A stretch of 64,000 nucleotides of DNA from CAVXZE01 sp963766175 (GTDB lineage: Bacteria > Myxococcota_A > UBA9160 > UBA6930), in the NCBI GenBank assembly GCA_963766175.1, contig CAVXZE010000031.1, forward strand, positions 1-64,000. The letters are read 5' to 3'. Below the pieces are notes generated by a model, which saw nothing but the letters and a program-made list of their open reading frames with translations, was not told where the DNA came from and did not search any database. The position numbers and the translations under genes are program-made. The stretch's first letter is position 1; the number at the start of each line of letters is the position of its first letter. Below, piece after piece: positions 24,279 through 36,780 of the stretch.

Positions 24279-25052
24279 ATGGCGGATCCGAAGCACCCGG
24301 CCGATATCGCCTGGGAGCGATACGACGCGGTGCTCTTCGACCTCGACGGCGTGCTCACAGACACCGCCGGGGTCCATGCCGACTGCTGGAAGCGCACCTT
24401 CGACGAGTTCCTGCGCCGCCGCGCCGACCGGACCGGCGACTCGTTGCAGCCGTTCGACATCGAGAGCGACTACCGGCTCTACGTGGACGGAAAACGCCGC
24501 TACGACGGGGTTCGGGACTTCCTCCACTCGCGGGGAATCGATCTCCCGGAAGGCTCGCCCGGAGATCCTCCCGACGCCGAGACGGTCTGCGGGGTGGGCA
24601 ACCGGAAGAACGTGCTGGTGAGCCAGGCCCTGGAGGAGGGCGGGGTCGAGGTCTACCAGGGCTCGGTGGCGCTGGTGCGCGCGCTGAGGGAAGCAGGCAA
24701 GAAGACGGGCGTGGTCTCGTCCAGCGCCAACTGCGACGCCGTGCTGCGGGCAGCGGAGATCGAGGATCTCTTCGAGGTCCGGGTGGACGGGAAGCTGGCA
24801 GCGCAGCTCGACCTGCCCGGCAAGCCGGCGCCGGACACCTTCCTGGAGGCCGCCCGCCAGCTCGGCGCCGACGCCAAGCGGACGGTGGTGGTGGAGGACG
24901 CGATCTCGGGGGTGCAGGCGGGCCGGGGCGGTGGCTTCGGCCTGGTGATCGGGATCGCGCGCCACGACGAGCCGGGCGTCCTGCGCGAGCAGGGTGCGGA
25001 CCTGGTGGTCTCCGACCTCGGCGAGCTCTCGAGACCCGCGAAAGGAGGTTGA
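24279..25052 (+). CDS. Beta-phosphoglucomutase-like HAD hydrolase
   Basis: 257 residues. HAD motif I FDLDGVLTDTAGVH (two Asp, about 18-31), cap domain to about 110, motif II VVSSSANCDAVL, and motif III/IV GKPAPDTF with VVVEDAISGVQAG. The Thr-rich loop after motif I and this cap class match beta-phosphoglucomutase, which turns beta-glucose 1-phosphate into glucose 6-phosphate. It directly precedes a GH65 phosphorylase, which releases beta-glucose 1-phosphate, so the pair makes a pathway. Six bases separate the stop from the next ATG, and the next ribosome site (AAAGGAGG) lies within its last codons. Confidence 0.85.
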   Translation: MADPKHPADIAWERYDAVLFDLDGVLTDTAGVHADCWKRTFDEFLRRRADRTGDSLQPFDIESDYRLYVDGKRRYDGVRDFLHSRGIDLPEGSPGDPPDAETVCGVGNRKNVLVSQALEEGGVEVYQGSVALVRALREAGKKTGVVSSSANCDAVLRAAEIEDLFEVRVDGKLAAQLDLPGKPAPDTFLEAARQLGADAKRTVVVEDAISGVQAGRGGGFGLVIGIARHDEPGVLREQGADLVVSDLGELSRPAKGG

Positions 25053-25058
25053 GCCCCG

Positions 25059-27438
25059 ATGCTCCAGCGCGAGCTCGAGCTTCCCCCGCGGCACGTCTAT
25101 CCGCCCGACCCCTGGCGGCTGGTGGAGCGGCGCTTCTATCCGCGCCGGCTTGCCCAGTTCGAGACGCTCTTCGCTGTCTCCAACGGCTACCTCGGCCTGC
25201 GGGGCAACTTCGAGGAGGGGGCCCCCGCGTTCCAGAACGCGACGATGGTGAACGGCTTCCACGAGACCTGGCCCATCGTCTACGGGGAGGAAGCCCATGG
25301 CTTCGCCAAGACCGGCCAGACCATCCTCAACGTCACCGACGCCAAGATCATCAAGCTCTACGTCGACGACGAGCCGTTCTATCTGCCCACCGCCAGCCTG
25401 CTCGAGTACGAGCGGGCGCTGGACATGCGCGCGGGCACCCTCGACCGGACCATCCTATGGGAGACAGCGGCGGGAAAGAGGGTGTCCATCAAGTCGCGCC
25501 GGCTGGTCTCCTTGGAGCACCGGCACCTGGCCGCGATCGAGTACGAGGTCACCGTCGTCAATGCGGAGGCGCCGGTGATCATCTCGTCGAAGCTGATCTA
25601 CGAACCCGAAGACGAAGCCGTGAACGACGACGATCCGCGAGTGGCTCGGGGCTTTACTGGCCGTGTCCTTCTGCCGCGCTACGGCTTCGAGAAGGGCCAT
25701 CGCATCGCGCTGGGCCACCGGGCCCGCCGCAGCGGGATGACGCTCGGCTGCGCGGTCGACCACGCGATCGAGACCGAGTGCCCTCACAGCTGTGAAGTCA
25801 GCCGTTCGGAGGACGAGGGGAAGCTCGTCGTGATCGCGCAGGCGAAGCCGGGGGAGCCGATTCGCCTGATCAAGTACATGAGCTACCACACCTCCCGGCG
25901 GGCTGGGGCCAAGGAGCTCTGCGAGCGGGCCGGGCGCACCCTCGACCGGGCCGTGAACGAAGGCTTCCCGGCCCTGCTCGAGGGCCAGCAGAGGTATCTG
26001 GACGATTTCTGGCGGTGCGCCGACGTGGAGATCGACGCGGAGCCGGATCCGAGCGGCCGCGGGCTGCGCAGCGCGGAACAGGTGCAGCAAGTACTGCGCC
26101 TCAATCTCTTTCACATCCTCCAGGCCAGCGCGCGAGCCGAGGGGGCCGGGGTTCCGGCCAAGGGTCTCACCGGGCTCGGCTACGAGGGCCACTACTTCTG
26201 GGACACCGAGATGTACGTGGCGCCGTTCCTGATCTACACCGCTCCCCGGGTGGCCAAGAACCTGCTCAAGTTCCGCTTCAGCATGCTCGAAGCGGCGCGG
26301 CAACGCGCGCGCGAGGTGAACCAGAAGGGGGCGCTGTTCGCCTGGCGGACCATCAACGGCGAGGAGGCCTCCGCCTACTACGCCGCCGGAACGGCCCAGT
26401 ACCACATCAACGCCGACATCGTCTACGCGCTGCGCAAGTACGCCGAGGCCACCGGCGACGAGGAGTTCCTCTTCGAGGAGGGCGCCGAGGTCCTGGTCGA
26501 GACGGCCCGGCTCTGGCGAGACCTCGGCTTCTTCGCGGAGAGCCACGACGGTCGCTTCTCGATCGTCGGCGTCACCGGACCCGACGAGTACAACACGGTC
26601 GTGAACGACAACGCCTTCACCAACCTGATGGCGCGCGAGAATCTCTGGTTCGCCGCCAGACACCGTCGAGCGGCTGCGGCGCGAGCGCCCCGATGCCTAC
26701 GAGGGCCTGAAGCACCGAACCGGGCTCGAGGAGGCGGAGCCCCGCGCCTGGCGCGATGCGGCCGACGCCATGTATCTCCCTTACGACGAGGAGGAGGGGA
26801 TCCACCTCCAGGACGACGAGTTCCTGGACCGGAAGCCCTGGGACTTCGAGAACACGCCGCCCGAGAAGTATCCGCTTCTCCTGCACTTCCATCCGCTGGT
26901 GATCTACCGCCACCGGGTGATCAAGCAGGCGGACATCGCGCTGGCGATGTTCCTGCTCGGCGACGAGTTCTCGCTGGAGCAGAAGCAGCGCAACTTCGAC
27001 TTCTACGATCCGCTCACCACCGGCGACTCCTCGCTGTCGGTCTCGATCCAGAGCATCCTCGCCTCCGAGATCGGCTACCAGGAGAAGGCGATGGAGTACT
27101 TCCGCTACGCCGCACTGATGGACTACGCCGACCTGGGCGGGAACGTGAAGGACGGACTCCACATCGCCTCCATGGGTGGCACCTGGATGACGGCCATCTA
27201 CGGAACGGCGGGCTTTCGGGACTACGACGGCCGCTTCAGCTTCTCGCCCCGGCTTCCGCCCGGCGTGAACTGCATGCGCTTCCGCCTCGACCTCCGCGGC
27301 CAGCAGCTCGAAGTGGAGATGACACAGAAACCGGTTACTTATTCACTACCCGAGGGCGAAGGGCTCGTCATCCACCACAAGGACCAGGAAGTGCGGGTCA
27401 CGCCAGCGGCGCCGGTGACGATGCCGCTCGGCGAATAG
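25059..27438 (+). CDS. GH65 disaccharide phosphorylase, one +1 frameshift near 26658
   Basis: About 793 residues once one base is removed near 26658; typical for GH65 phosphorylases (750-800). N-terminal beta-sandwich (ESLFAVSNGYLGLRGNFEEG-type start), (alpha/alpha)6 barrel with GLTGLGYEGHYFWDTEMYV and the general acid Glu in VTGPDEYNTVVNDNAF, then LLHFHPLVIYRHRVIKQADI and the C-terminal barrel, ending in a small beta domain. The family splits trehalose, maltose, kojibiose or nigerose with phosphate; I cannot tell which. Strong AAAGGAGGTTGA ribosome site. Co-transcribed with the HAD mutase and probably with pckA. As written the barrel is cut after the catalytic acid. Confidence 0.85.
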
Positions 27439-27462
27439 CCGGCTTCGGAAGAAGGAGACGCC

Positions 27463-29043
<1,581 letters not shown>

Positions 29044-29078
29044 GAGGACTGCCTGCAGATCGAGCGTCGCATCTCGAC

Positions 29079-29084
29079 TATCCT
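29079..29084 (+). promoter_or_regulatory. Candidate -10 box of glk
   Basis: TATCCT followed by ggagaacc and the ATG. The ggag could serve as a weak ribosome site if transcription started earlier; otherwise the message is leaderless. Confidence 0.25.
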
Positions 29085-29092
29085 GGAGAACC

Positions 29093-30082
29093 ATGAGCAC
29101 CTGGGTACTCGCGGGAGACGTCGGCGGCACCAAGACGAACCTGGCGATCTATCGCTTCGAGCAGCCGAGAAAGGCGACTCTGGCCCGCGAGGAGACTTTT
29201 CCCAGTCGGGAGTACCCGGGGCTCGAGGAGATCGTGCACGAGTTCCTGGGGAAGCAGCGGGAGCCCCTGGCCGCCGCCGCCTTCGGCATCGCGGGCCCCG
29301 TCCTGGACGGGGAGGTGAAGGCCACCAACCTGCCGTGGAGGCTGCAAGAGAAGCGGCTCGCCGAGGAGTTCGGCTCCGAGCGGCTGCGGTTGCTGAACGA
29401 TCTGGAGACCACCGCCTACGGCGCTCTATTCCTCGAGCCCGAGGAGCTTCACACGCTGAACGCCGGCGCGCCCCGGCAGACCCACCGCGCCGTGATCGCC
29501 GCCGGGACCGGGCTGGGCCAGGCGATCCTCTTCTGGGATGGCTCGCGCTACCGCCCCGCGGCGACGGAAGGCGGCCACGCCTCCTTCGCGCCGCGCGACG
29601 AGCGCGAGGTGGAGCTGCTGCGCTTCCTGCTCCAGCGTCACTCGCGCGTCTCCTGGGAGCGCGTGGTGTCCGGTCCGGGTCTCCACGCCATCTTCGAGTT
29701 CCTGCGGGCCGGGGGAGCCCCGGTGGGTGCCGAGGTGGAGGAGCGACTCGAGAGCGAGGACCCCAGCGCGGTGATCGGCGACGCCGGCGTGCGGGGCGCC
29801 TGCCCCACCTGCGAGGAGGCCGTCGATCTCTTCGTGAGCCTCTACGGCGCCCAGGCGGGCAATCTGGCGCTCACTGCGATGGCGCTGGGCGGCGTCTACG
29901 TCGGGGGAGGCATCGTCACCAAGCTCCTGCCCAAGGTGACGAGCGGCCTCTTCATGGACGCCTTCTGTGACGTCGGACGCTTCGAGCCGCTGCTTCGCAA
30001 TACGCCGGTGCAGGTGATCGCCAACCCCAAGACCGCGCTGCTGGGGGCCGCGGAAGTCGCCCTGGACCTGGCCACCCTCTGA
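29093..30082 (+). CDS. glk: Glucokinase
   Basis: 329 residues. Phosphorylates glucose to glucose 6-phosphate with ATP. Bacterial Glk family: phosphate-1 motif LAGDVGGTKTNLAIYR at the N-terminus, FGIAGPVLDGEVKATNLPW, AAGTGLGQA, the glucose-binding EGGHASFAPRDEREVELL, and GGVYVGGGIVTKLLP near the C-terminus. Not the ROK family, since the zinc-site CxCGxxGC is absent. Convergent with pgi, the stops being about 15 bases apart. Together with the GH65 enzyme it would use the second sugar released from the disaccharide. Confidence 0.93.
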   Translation: MSTWVLAGDVGGTKTNLAIYRFEQPRKATLAREETFPSREYPGLEEIVHEFLGKQREPLAAAAFGIAGPVLDGEVKATNLPWRLQEKRLAEEFGSERLRLLNDLETTAYGALFLEPEELHTLNAGAPRQTHRAVIAAGTGLGQAILFWDGSRYRPAATEGGHASFAPRDEREVELLRFLLQRHSRVSWERVVSGPGLHAIFEFLRAGGAPVGAEVEERLESEDPSAVIGDAGVRGACPTCEEAVDLFVSLYGAQAGNLALTAMALGGVYVGGGIVTKLLPKVTSGLFMDAFCDVGRFEPLLRNTPVQVIANPKTALLGAAEVALDLATL

Positions 30083-30097
30083 GCGGCGGCTGAGCCT

Positions 30098-31751
30098 TCA
30101 TTTCTGACTCGCGCGCGTCTTGTACCAGTTGATCAAGCCGTTGGTGGAGCCGTCGTGACCCTCCACCGGCCCCTCCTCGGTCAGCTCCGGAAGGATCACC
30201 TTCGCCAGCTGCTTGCCGAGCTCGACCCCCCACTGGTCGAAGCTGTTGATGTTCCAGATCGCGCCCTGCACGAAGATCTTGTGCTCGTAGAGTGCGATCA
30301 GTCGACCGAGGGTGCGGGGATCGAGCCGATCGAAGAGGATCGAATTGGTGGGCCGATTCCCCTCGAAGCAGCGGTGTGGCAGGATCGCTCGGATCTCCTG
30401 GGGCGACAGGCCCGCGGCATCGAGCTCCGCCTCCACTGTCTCGGCGCTCTTCCCGACCATCAGCGCTTCGGTCTGGGCGAAGAAGTTTGCGAGCAGCTTC
30501 TGGTGGTGGTCGCCGATCGGGTTCTGGCTCCGGATCGGGGCGATGAAGTCCGCGGGAACCTGGCGCGTTCCCTGATGGATCAGCTGAAAGAAGGCGTGCT
30601 GACCGTTGGTGCCGGGCTCGCCCCAGATCACCGGACCGGTGGTGTAGTCGCGAATCGCCCGTCCGTCGCGATCGGTGCTCTTGCCGTTGCTCTCCATGTC
30701 GCACTGCTGGAGGTAGGCGGCAAAGCGATGCAGGTACTGATCGTAGGGAAGGATGGCGTGGGTGTGGGCGCCCAGGAAATTGTGATACCAGATGCCCAGC
30801 ATCGCCATCACTACCGGGATGTTCTGCTCGAAGGGGGCCTCGCGGAAGTGTTCGTCCACGTCGTGAGCGCCCTGGAGCAACTCCTCGAAGGCCTCGAAGC
30901 CGATCACACACGCCACCGGCAGGCCGATCGCCGACCAGAGCGAGTAGCGCCCGCCGACCCAGTCCCAGAACTGGAAGATGTTCTCCGGATCGATCCCGAA
31001 CTCGACCACCGCCTCGGTGTTGGTCGAGAGGGCGACGAAGTGGCGTCTCACGGCCTCGGGGTCGCCGAGCGTCCGCGAGCAGCCAGTCGCGGGCGGAGCG
31101 GGCATTGGTCATCGTCTCCTGGGTGGTGAAGGTCTTGGATGCGACGAAGAAGAGTGTCGTCGCCGGATCGAGGCCGCGGAGCGTCTCCGCCAGATGTGTT
31201 CCATCGACGTTGGAGACGAAGTGGGCGCGCAATCCCTCCTTCCAGTAGGGGCGCAGGGCCTCGCTCACCATCTTGGGACCCAGATCGGAGCCCCCGATGC
31301 CCAGGTTGACCAGGTCGGTGATCGGCTTGCCGGTGTGGCCCTTGAAGCGTCCACTGCGGACCGACTCGGAGAACTCGCGCATCTGCTGGAGGACCCGATT
31401 GACGTCCGGCATGACGTCGCTGCCGTCCACCTCGATCGGCTGGTTCGAGCGGTTGCGAAGCGCCACGTGAAGCACGGACCGGCCTTCGGTGCAGTTGATG
31501 GGTGCGCCGGAGAACATCTTCTCGATGAACTCTCCGAGTCGCGCTTCCCTCGCCAGCTCCATCAGGAGACGCATCGTCTCCGCGGTGACCCGGTTCTTCG
31601 AGTAGTCGAAGAGAAGATCGCCGAGGCGAAGAGACATCCGCTCGAAGCGGTCCGGCTCCGATGCGAAGAGGTCGCGCATCTGCAGGGGCTCGACTTCGCG
31701 CCGGTGCGCGTGAAGCTTCTTCCGCGCGGGCAGCTCACAAAAAGGTGTCAT
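30098..31751 (-). CDS. pgi: Glucose-6-phosphate isomerase, one +1 frameshift near 31070
   Basis: About 550 residues after removing one base near 31070. Interconverts glucose 6-phosphate and fructose 6-phosphate. N-terminal part holds LVNLGIGGSDLGPKMVSEAL and ASKTFTTQETMTNA; the C-terminal part, in the next frame, holds GGRYSLWSAIGLP, QCDMESNGKSTDRDG, and the signature EPGTNGQHAFFQLIHQGT with the active-site His and, further on, the conserved EHKIFVQG. Its ATG overlaps the gpmI stop (ATGA). All active-site motifs are present on either side of the shift. Confidence 0.9.
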
Positions 31752-33421
31752 CGGACGGTCCCCACTTCTGCTCCGCCGTCGAACTCGAGGATTCCGCGGT
31801 CCCACGCCTCGGGGGCTTGGTATCCCAGCAGATTGACGATGGTCGCAGCGAGGTTGCTGAGCCCGAGATCCGGATCCGGACGGACGATCAGTGAATCCCG
31901 GCTCTGGTTGTCGTAGAAGATGCACGGCACCGGGTTCAGCGTGTGGCTGGTCTTGGCCGCGAAGCTGCCGTCCGGATTCTTCTTCGACTCGCCGGTCTTC
32001 GCGTCGATCTCGTACATCTCGTCGGCGTTCCCGTGGTCGGCGGTGATGATGGCGATGCCCCCAGCGGCGTCGACGACGGGAAGCAGGCGGGCCAGCGCCA
32101 GATCCACGGCTTCGACGGCGATGATGGCCGCGTCGAAGTTTCCGGTGTGGCCGACCATGTCACCATTCGCGTAGTTGACCCGGACGGCGCGGTACTTCCC
32201 GGTCTGGATCTGGCGGATCAGCTCGTCGGTGACTTCGGCGGACTTCATCCAGGGACGCTGCTCGAAGGGAACCACGTCGGATGGAATCTCCAGGTAGGTC
32301 TCGAGCTGGTCGTCGAACTTGCCGCTTCGGTTGCCGTTCCAGAAATAGGTCACGTGCCCGTACTTCTGTGTCTCGGCGATCGCGAGCTGAGGGATCCCCG
32401 CCGAGGCCAGATACTCGCCCATGGTGTCGGCGATGGCGGGTGGCGCGACCAGGAAGCGCTCGGGGAGCTTCAGATCGCCGTCGTACTGGAGCATTCCCGC
32501 GTAGACGACCTCCGGGAAGCGCACCCGATCGAAGACGTCGAAGCTCTGCTCGGTGAAGGCGCGGGAGATCTCGATCGCCCGGTCGCCGCGGAAGTTGAAG
32601 AAGACGACGCTGTCTCCGTCGCAGATCGGCCCGATCGGCTCGCCCGCCTCGGCGATCACGAAGGGAGGGAGATCCTGGTCGATGACTCCCGGGGACTCCT
32701 CCCGGAGGGTCGCGATGGCCTGGGAGGCCGAATCGAAGTGACGCCCCTCGCCGAGCACGTGGATGTGCCATCCCCGCTCCACCATGCTCCAGTCGGCCTC
32801 GTATCGATCCATGGTGATGTTCATCCGGCCGCCGCCACTGGCGATCCGCGGGTCGAAGCCGTCGCCGCGGAGTTCGGCGAGGAATTGCTCGAAGGGCTCG
32901 ACGTAGTCCAGGGCCGACGTCTCGGGTACGTCGCGGCCGTCCAGCAGGATGTGGAGGCGGACCCGTCGCTGCCCCTCCTGCTTGGCGCGCACGGACCAGC
33001 GCCCGGAGGTGGTCGAGGTGGGAGTGGACGTTGCCATCCGAGAACAGCCCCAGGAAGTGCAGCGTCGAGCCGCGGTCTCTGGTGTTCTCGATGATCTCGC
33101 GCCAAGCGTGGCCCCGAAACAGCTCTTCGGAGGCGATGGCCTGGTTCACCAGAGCAGCCCCCTGCTCGTAGACCTGGCCGGCGCCGATGGCGTTGTGACC
33201 GACTTCCGAGTTGCCCATGTCGTCGTCGCTCGGCATCCCGACGGCGATTCCATGGGCTCTCAGGGTGGTGTGGGGATAACCGAGAGCAGCCGGTCGAGGA
33301 CGGGCGTTCGCGCGTGGAAGATCGCATTCCCTTCCCGTCGCGAACTCACCCCAACTCCGTCGAGTACGACCGTCACGACGGGGCCGCGGATTCCGGGGAA
33401 GCTCGGATGTTTCTTCAGCAC
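31748..33421 (-). CDS. gpmI: Cofactor-independent phosphoglycerate mutase, two compensating frameshifts
   Basis: About 557 residues. Converts 3- to 2-phosphoglycerate using two Mn ions and a phospho-Ser. N-terminal VVTVVLDGVGV metal site, then after a missing base near 33283 YPHTTLRAHG and GNSEVGH with the nucleophile Ser, VHSHLDHL, then after an extra base near 32988 VRLHILLDGRDVP, FNFRGDRAIE, and the C-terminal metal site IITADHGNADEM. The shifts cancel, leaving about 95 residues in another frame. The likely start is GTG at 33421 with GAGG upstream. It ends inside the pgi start codon. Confidence 0.88.
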
Positions 33422-33542
33422 GATTGACCTCGCCGCCTGTCCTCGGGGTGCCCATCCAGAATACCCCTTCTTTCTGCCTCGCCCCTTTGCGCTTCTCCTC
33501 GCCGGCCCCGCTCGGGTATGCTCGGCGCAGGAGGACTGCGTC

Positions 33543-34109
33543 ATGACTACCCCTTCGCTCGCCGACAGCATCAAGGCCAATGCTACGGGGATGACCCTGC
33601 TCGGCATCGCCATGCTGATCCTGGGCGCGCTGGCCCTGTCCGCGCCGCTCTGGACCGGAGTCGCGGTGGCCCTGATGGTGGGCTGCCTGGTGCTGGCCGC
33701 CGGTATCGCCCAGTGCGCCTTCTCGTTTCAGGCCGGCTCCTTCAGCCAGACGCTGCTGGGCCTGCTGCTCGGCCTGCTCACCGCGATCTGCGGCGTCGTC
33801 ATGATCGCCCACCCGCTGCTCCAGCTGAGCTTCCTCACCCTGGCGATGGCCGTCTACTTCGTGATGGCGGGCATCTTCGAGGCGATCTCCGCCCTTCGCG
33901 TGCGCCCCCTCCGCGGCTGGGGCTGGATCCTGGTGGGCGGGCTGCTGTCGGTGCTGCTGGGCGGCCTGATCTGGACCCAGTGGCCGCTCTCGGGAGAGTG
34001 GGCCATCGGCGTGCTGGTCGGCATCAAGGTGATGTTCCTCGGCGCGACCATGATCACCCTGGGCAGCGCGGCGCGGGCGCTGGCAGCGGGGGCCGGTCGC
34101 GCCGCCTGA
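33543..34109 (+). CDS. HdeD-like (DUF308) membrane protein
   Basis: 188 residues with about six membrane helices in three paired repeats, of the DUF308 family whose best known member HdeD helps acid resistance in E. coli. Pattern: GMTLLGIAMLILGALALSAP, LLGLLTAICGVVMIAHPLLQ, GWGWILVGGLLSVLLGGLIW. The ATG at 33543 has GGAGGA 11 bases upstream, and a TATGCT box lies about 20 bases before that. It is divergent from gpmI and convergent with the phosphodiesterase gene, 3 bases away. Confidence 0.8.
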   Translation: MTTPSLADSIKANATGMTLLGIAMLILGALALSAPLWTGVAVALMVGCLVLAAGIAQCAFSFQAGSFSQTLLGLLLGLLTAICGVVMIAHPLLQLSFLTLAMAVYFVMAGIFEAISALRVRPLRGWGWILVGGLLSVLLGGLIWTQWPLSGEWAIGVLVGIKVMFLGATMITLGSAARALAAGAGRAA

Positions 34110-34112
34110 TCG

Positions 34113-36248
34113 TCAGGGCTTCCGGTCTCTGGCGACGCGGGAACCGTCCAGGCCGTTCAGCTCGCCGACCACCTCGAAGAGGTCACCGCTTCGGTAGAAG
34201 TCCACCGCCAGAAGGTTCGGAAGCTGGCCGCGCTCGCGCTGGCACTGGCGCGCGCGGGAGAGCAGGAAATCGTGGGCGTTCACTACTTCGGCGTTCGAGG
34301 GCCGGGGCGCGGGCGTGGTCTCGATCCAGTGGTTGATCTGGAAGAGCGACCCCGCCGTGCCGCCGCGATTCGCCCGGCACGAGAACTCCTCGGGTGCGTG
34401 GAAGGTGTAGGGCGTCTCTTGAATGTGTTGGAAGGCCGGCCGCAGCCAGGAGACGCCGGGATGTCCCGACTCGAGGAAGACCAGCAGGTTCTGGCCCGAA
34501 GCGACCAGCTCGTATAGCTCCGGCCAGGGTGGTCCGGCGGGTCCGCGGTAGACGAAGTCCTCGAGGTGGCTGTCGGCAAACGCCCGCGCCAGATCATCGG
34601 GCGTGACGTAGTCCTCCACGACCACCAGCAGCACCTCGCCGGGGTTTTGGACCAGGAAGGAACGGATACCGCGGAGGGTGGGCACCAGCTCGTAGGCGCC
34701 GATCTCGCAGAACCCGTGACAGAGGTAGAGCCCGCGGCTTCCTTCGTCGGCACCGACCAGGCGAGCCCGGATGCGCATGGCGGCCTCCAGGCCCTCCGTG
34801 CCCAGCGCCTCCTCCAGGATCTCCCGGGTGGGGCGGTCGCCGCTCAGGTCGGTCTTGATGCGCGACGCACCAGGGAAGCCGTAGTGGACGTCGATCAGGA
34901 GCGCCCGCACGCCGTCGCGAAGCTGGTGCGGGATGTCGCGTTGGTGGTGTGGGAACATCCAGTCGGAGATCTCGGCATTCGACATGGCGTTGTGCGCCCC
35001 GGGGAACACCACCTCCTCGACGCGCCGGTCGCAGAGCGCTTGCTGGCCGTTGCAGGCCCGGACCGAGGTCGGCGCCGGGGCCGAGAGCGGATTGCCGAGC
35101 GCGAGCCAGAGGGTCGCCAGACCCAGGGCGAGGCCCACCACGAAGACCGTCCGCACCAGGGAGCGCTGCGCTCCGCCGGTTCGCGCCAGCACTTGACTGG
35201 TCTCCACCGACTCGAGCAGGAGGCGAAAGATTTCCCGCGCGCCGACGAGTGCGATTGCGGTGCCCGCCACGACGACGACCCCCGAGAGCACCGTGTGCGG
35301 GGCGAGGGCGGCGAGCAGACCGGCACCGAAGACGCCGAGACCCCAGGCCAGCCGGCCTCGCCCCGAGAGGGGAGGCGCGGCCATCGCGTGGCCGGCGCGG
35401 CGCAGCCAGCCGAGGGGCTCGAAGTTGTCGAGAAGCGAGGTGGCCGCGGCGGCGAAGAGCAGTCCGAGACCCCCGAAAAGTATTCCCCACGCGGTGAGCC
35501 CGGCGAGGCAGGCGTCCCAGAGCCCTGCCAGCGCTCCCGCGGTGAGCGGATCCTCGGCGAGGCGCGAGACCGCGATGCTCCCGAGCGGCAGCGCAGCGGT
35601 CACCAGGAGGCCGGCTCCGAGCAGGACGACACCGGCCCCCACCAGCCCGTGGCGGCGATCCTCGGCCAGGGCGATCCCCAGCCCGAGCAGCAGGGGGCCG
35701 ACCGCGAGAAGGACCCTCACCAGCCAGGTCAGCTCATCGCGAAGCTCCCATGCGTCGATGACGATCTGGGTACCCCGGCTGGCGTCGAGCGACGCGGCAA
35801 CCGTCTGGATCTGATCGGGGATCCGCTCGGCGAGCCTCGGGCTCGCCCGCTCGAATGCGGCCCGTAGCAGGATGCCGACGTCCGGCACCGAGAGGACGAT
35901 CTGCCGGGTGCCTTCGGCGAAGAAGGTCCGGTGCGCCGAGCGTGCCGCGGTGCGGACCAGCCCGCGCATCGACTCGGAGGCGGTCAGTCCTTCGGTCACC
36001 CCGAGGATCAGCGGGCGTACCGCCGTCAGGTCGGGGCTCTGCTCGAGCACCGCGTTGGTGATCTTATTGGCGGCGAAGGCCGCGACGCGGGGATCGGAGA
36101 GGCTCGCCGCCGCGCGGTCGCCAAAGGCCACCGGGTCGAAGACGCTCCGCGAGAGGGTAGAGCCGACTGCGCCGAAAGCCGTGCAGGCCGCGCCGGCCAG
36201 CAGGACACTCCCGTAGAGGAGGCGGCGGACTCGGGATTGCGAGGTCAA
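34113..36248 (-). CDS. Membrane protein with C-terminal PLC-like phosphodiesterase domain
   Basis: 711 residues. The first helix (11-33) is followed by a soluble loop to about 165, then about seven membrane helices (168-400), and an extracytoplasmic TIM barrel from about 405 to the end. The barrel resembles the PI-PLC X domain: first catalytic His in VVFPGAHNAMSN, substrate-site DGVRALLIDVHY, second His in LCHGFCEIGA, and FLVQNPGEVLLVVVEDYV. Metal ligand Glu and Asp are plausible in the same places. It probably hydrolyses a phosphodiester lipid at the membrane surface, but no known substrate fits. Cysteines near the barrel start (RACNGQQALCDRRV) may form a disulfide. Confidence 0.75.
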   Translation of the reverse strand: MTSQSRVRRLLYGSVLLAGAACTAFGAVGSTLSRSVFDPVAFGDRAAASLSDPRVAAFAANKITNAVLEQSPDLTAVRPLILGVTEGLTASESMRGLVRTAARSAHRTFFAEGTRQIVLSVPDVGILLRAAFERASPRLAERIPDQIQTVAASLDASRGTQIVIDAWELRDELTWLVRVLLAVGPLLLGLGIALAEDRRHGLVGAGVVLLGAGLLVTAALPLGSIAVSRLAEDPLTAGALAGLWDACLAGLTAWGILFGGLGLLFAAAATSLLDNFEPLGWLRRAGHAMAAPPLSGRGRLAWGLGVFGAGLLAALAPHTVLSGVVVVAGTAIALVGAREIFRLLLESVETSQVLARTGGAQRSLVRTVFVVGLALGLATLWLALGNPLSAPAPTSVRACNGQQALCDRRVEEVVFPGAHNAMSNAEISDWMFPHHQRDIPHQLRDGVRALLIDVHYGFPGASRIKTDLSGDRPTREILEEALGTEGLEAAMRIRARLVGADEGSRGLYLCHGFCEIGAYELVPTLRGIRSFLVQNPGEVLLVVVEDYVTPDDLARAFADSHLEDFVYRGPAGPPWPELYELVASGQNLLVFLESGHPGVSWLRPAFQHIQETPYTFHAPEEFSCRANRGGTAGSLFQINHWIETTPAPRPSNAEVVNAHDFLLSRARQCQRERGQLPNLLAVDFYRSGDLFEVVGELNGLDGSRVARDRKP

Positions 36249-36383
36249 GTGGGACAGTCGCTCCTTCGCCGAACCGTTGCCAGGCTAGCAGAGGGGTGAC
36301 GGATTCCCCCGGGGCTGTCACTTCGAGGCAGTCTTCAGGCACCTACGAGGTGAGCTGCAGAGTCTACTGGAGAGGAGCTGCCC

Positions 36384-36734
36384 ATGGGACGATTGATGGA
36401 GTCGCTGGAGCGCCGCAATCAGCCTCGCGTGCGGCGGGAGATTCCCTGCACACTGCTGGTCGAGGGCCGGCGCCAACGCGGGCTGGTGCGAGACATCTCG
36501 GCCTGGGGCCTCTACGTGCAGACCCCCGACCCGGTGCCGTCCGGGGCCGACGTCATCGTCGAGCTCCGGATTCCGGAGGGGAGGCGCTTCGTCCTAGAGG
36601 CCTTGGTGCCCTACCGACGCCCGGTCTCGCACAGTCTTGCCTCCCACGCCACCGAGGGCGTCGGGCTGCACATCCAGGATCCCTCCAGGGCCTACCGGCG
36701 TTGGGTCGAAGGCGTGGGTGCCGGCGAGTCGTAA
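36384..36734 (+). CDS. PilZ domain protein
   Basis: 116 residues, a single PilZ domain that binds c-di-GMP. The RxxxR binding motif is in PRVRREIPC (about 14-22) and the second motif (D/N)xSxxG is RDISAWGLYV (about 36-45). The rest is the beta-barrel (VIVELRIPEGRRFVLEALV). ATG has AGAGGAG 6 bases upstream. It has no fused output domain, so it should act by protein contact, possibly on motility or envelope machinery. Confidence 0.88.
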   Translation: MGRLMESLERRNQPRVRREIPCTLLVEGRRQRGLVRDISAWGLYVQTPDPVPSGADVIVELRIPEGRRFVLEALVPYRRPVSHSLASHATEGVGLHIQDPSRAYRRWVEGVGAGES

Positions 36735-36780
36735 GGCCGTGCCAGAGGCGCGCAGTAGCGGGCGGGTGAGGTATGCAGGC

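Noticed and set aside
22856..25795. 979-codon open frame on the plus strand
   Set aside because: Antisense to pfk, then out of frame over the HAD gene and the start of GH65, with biased composition and no domain.
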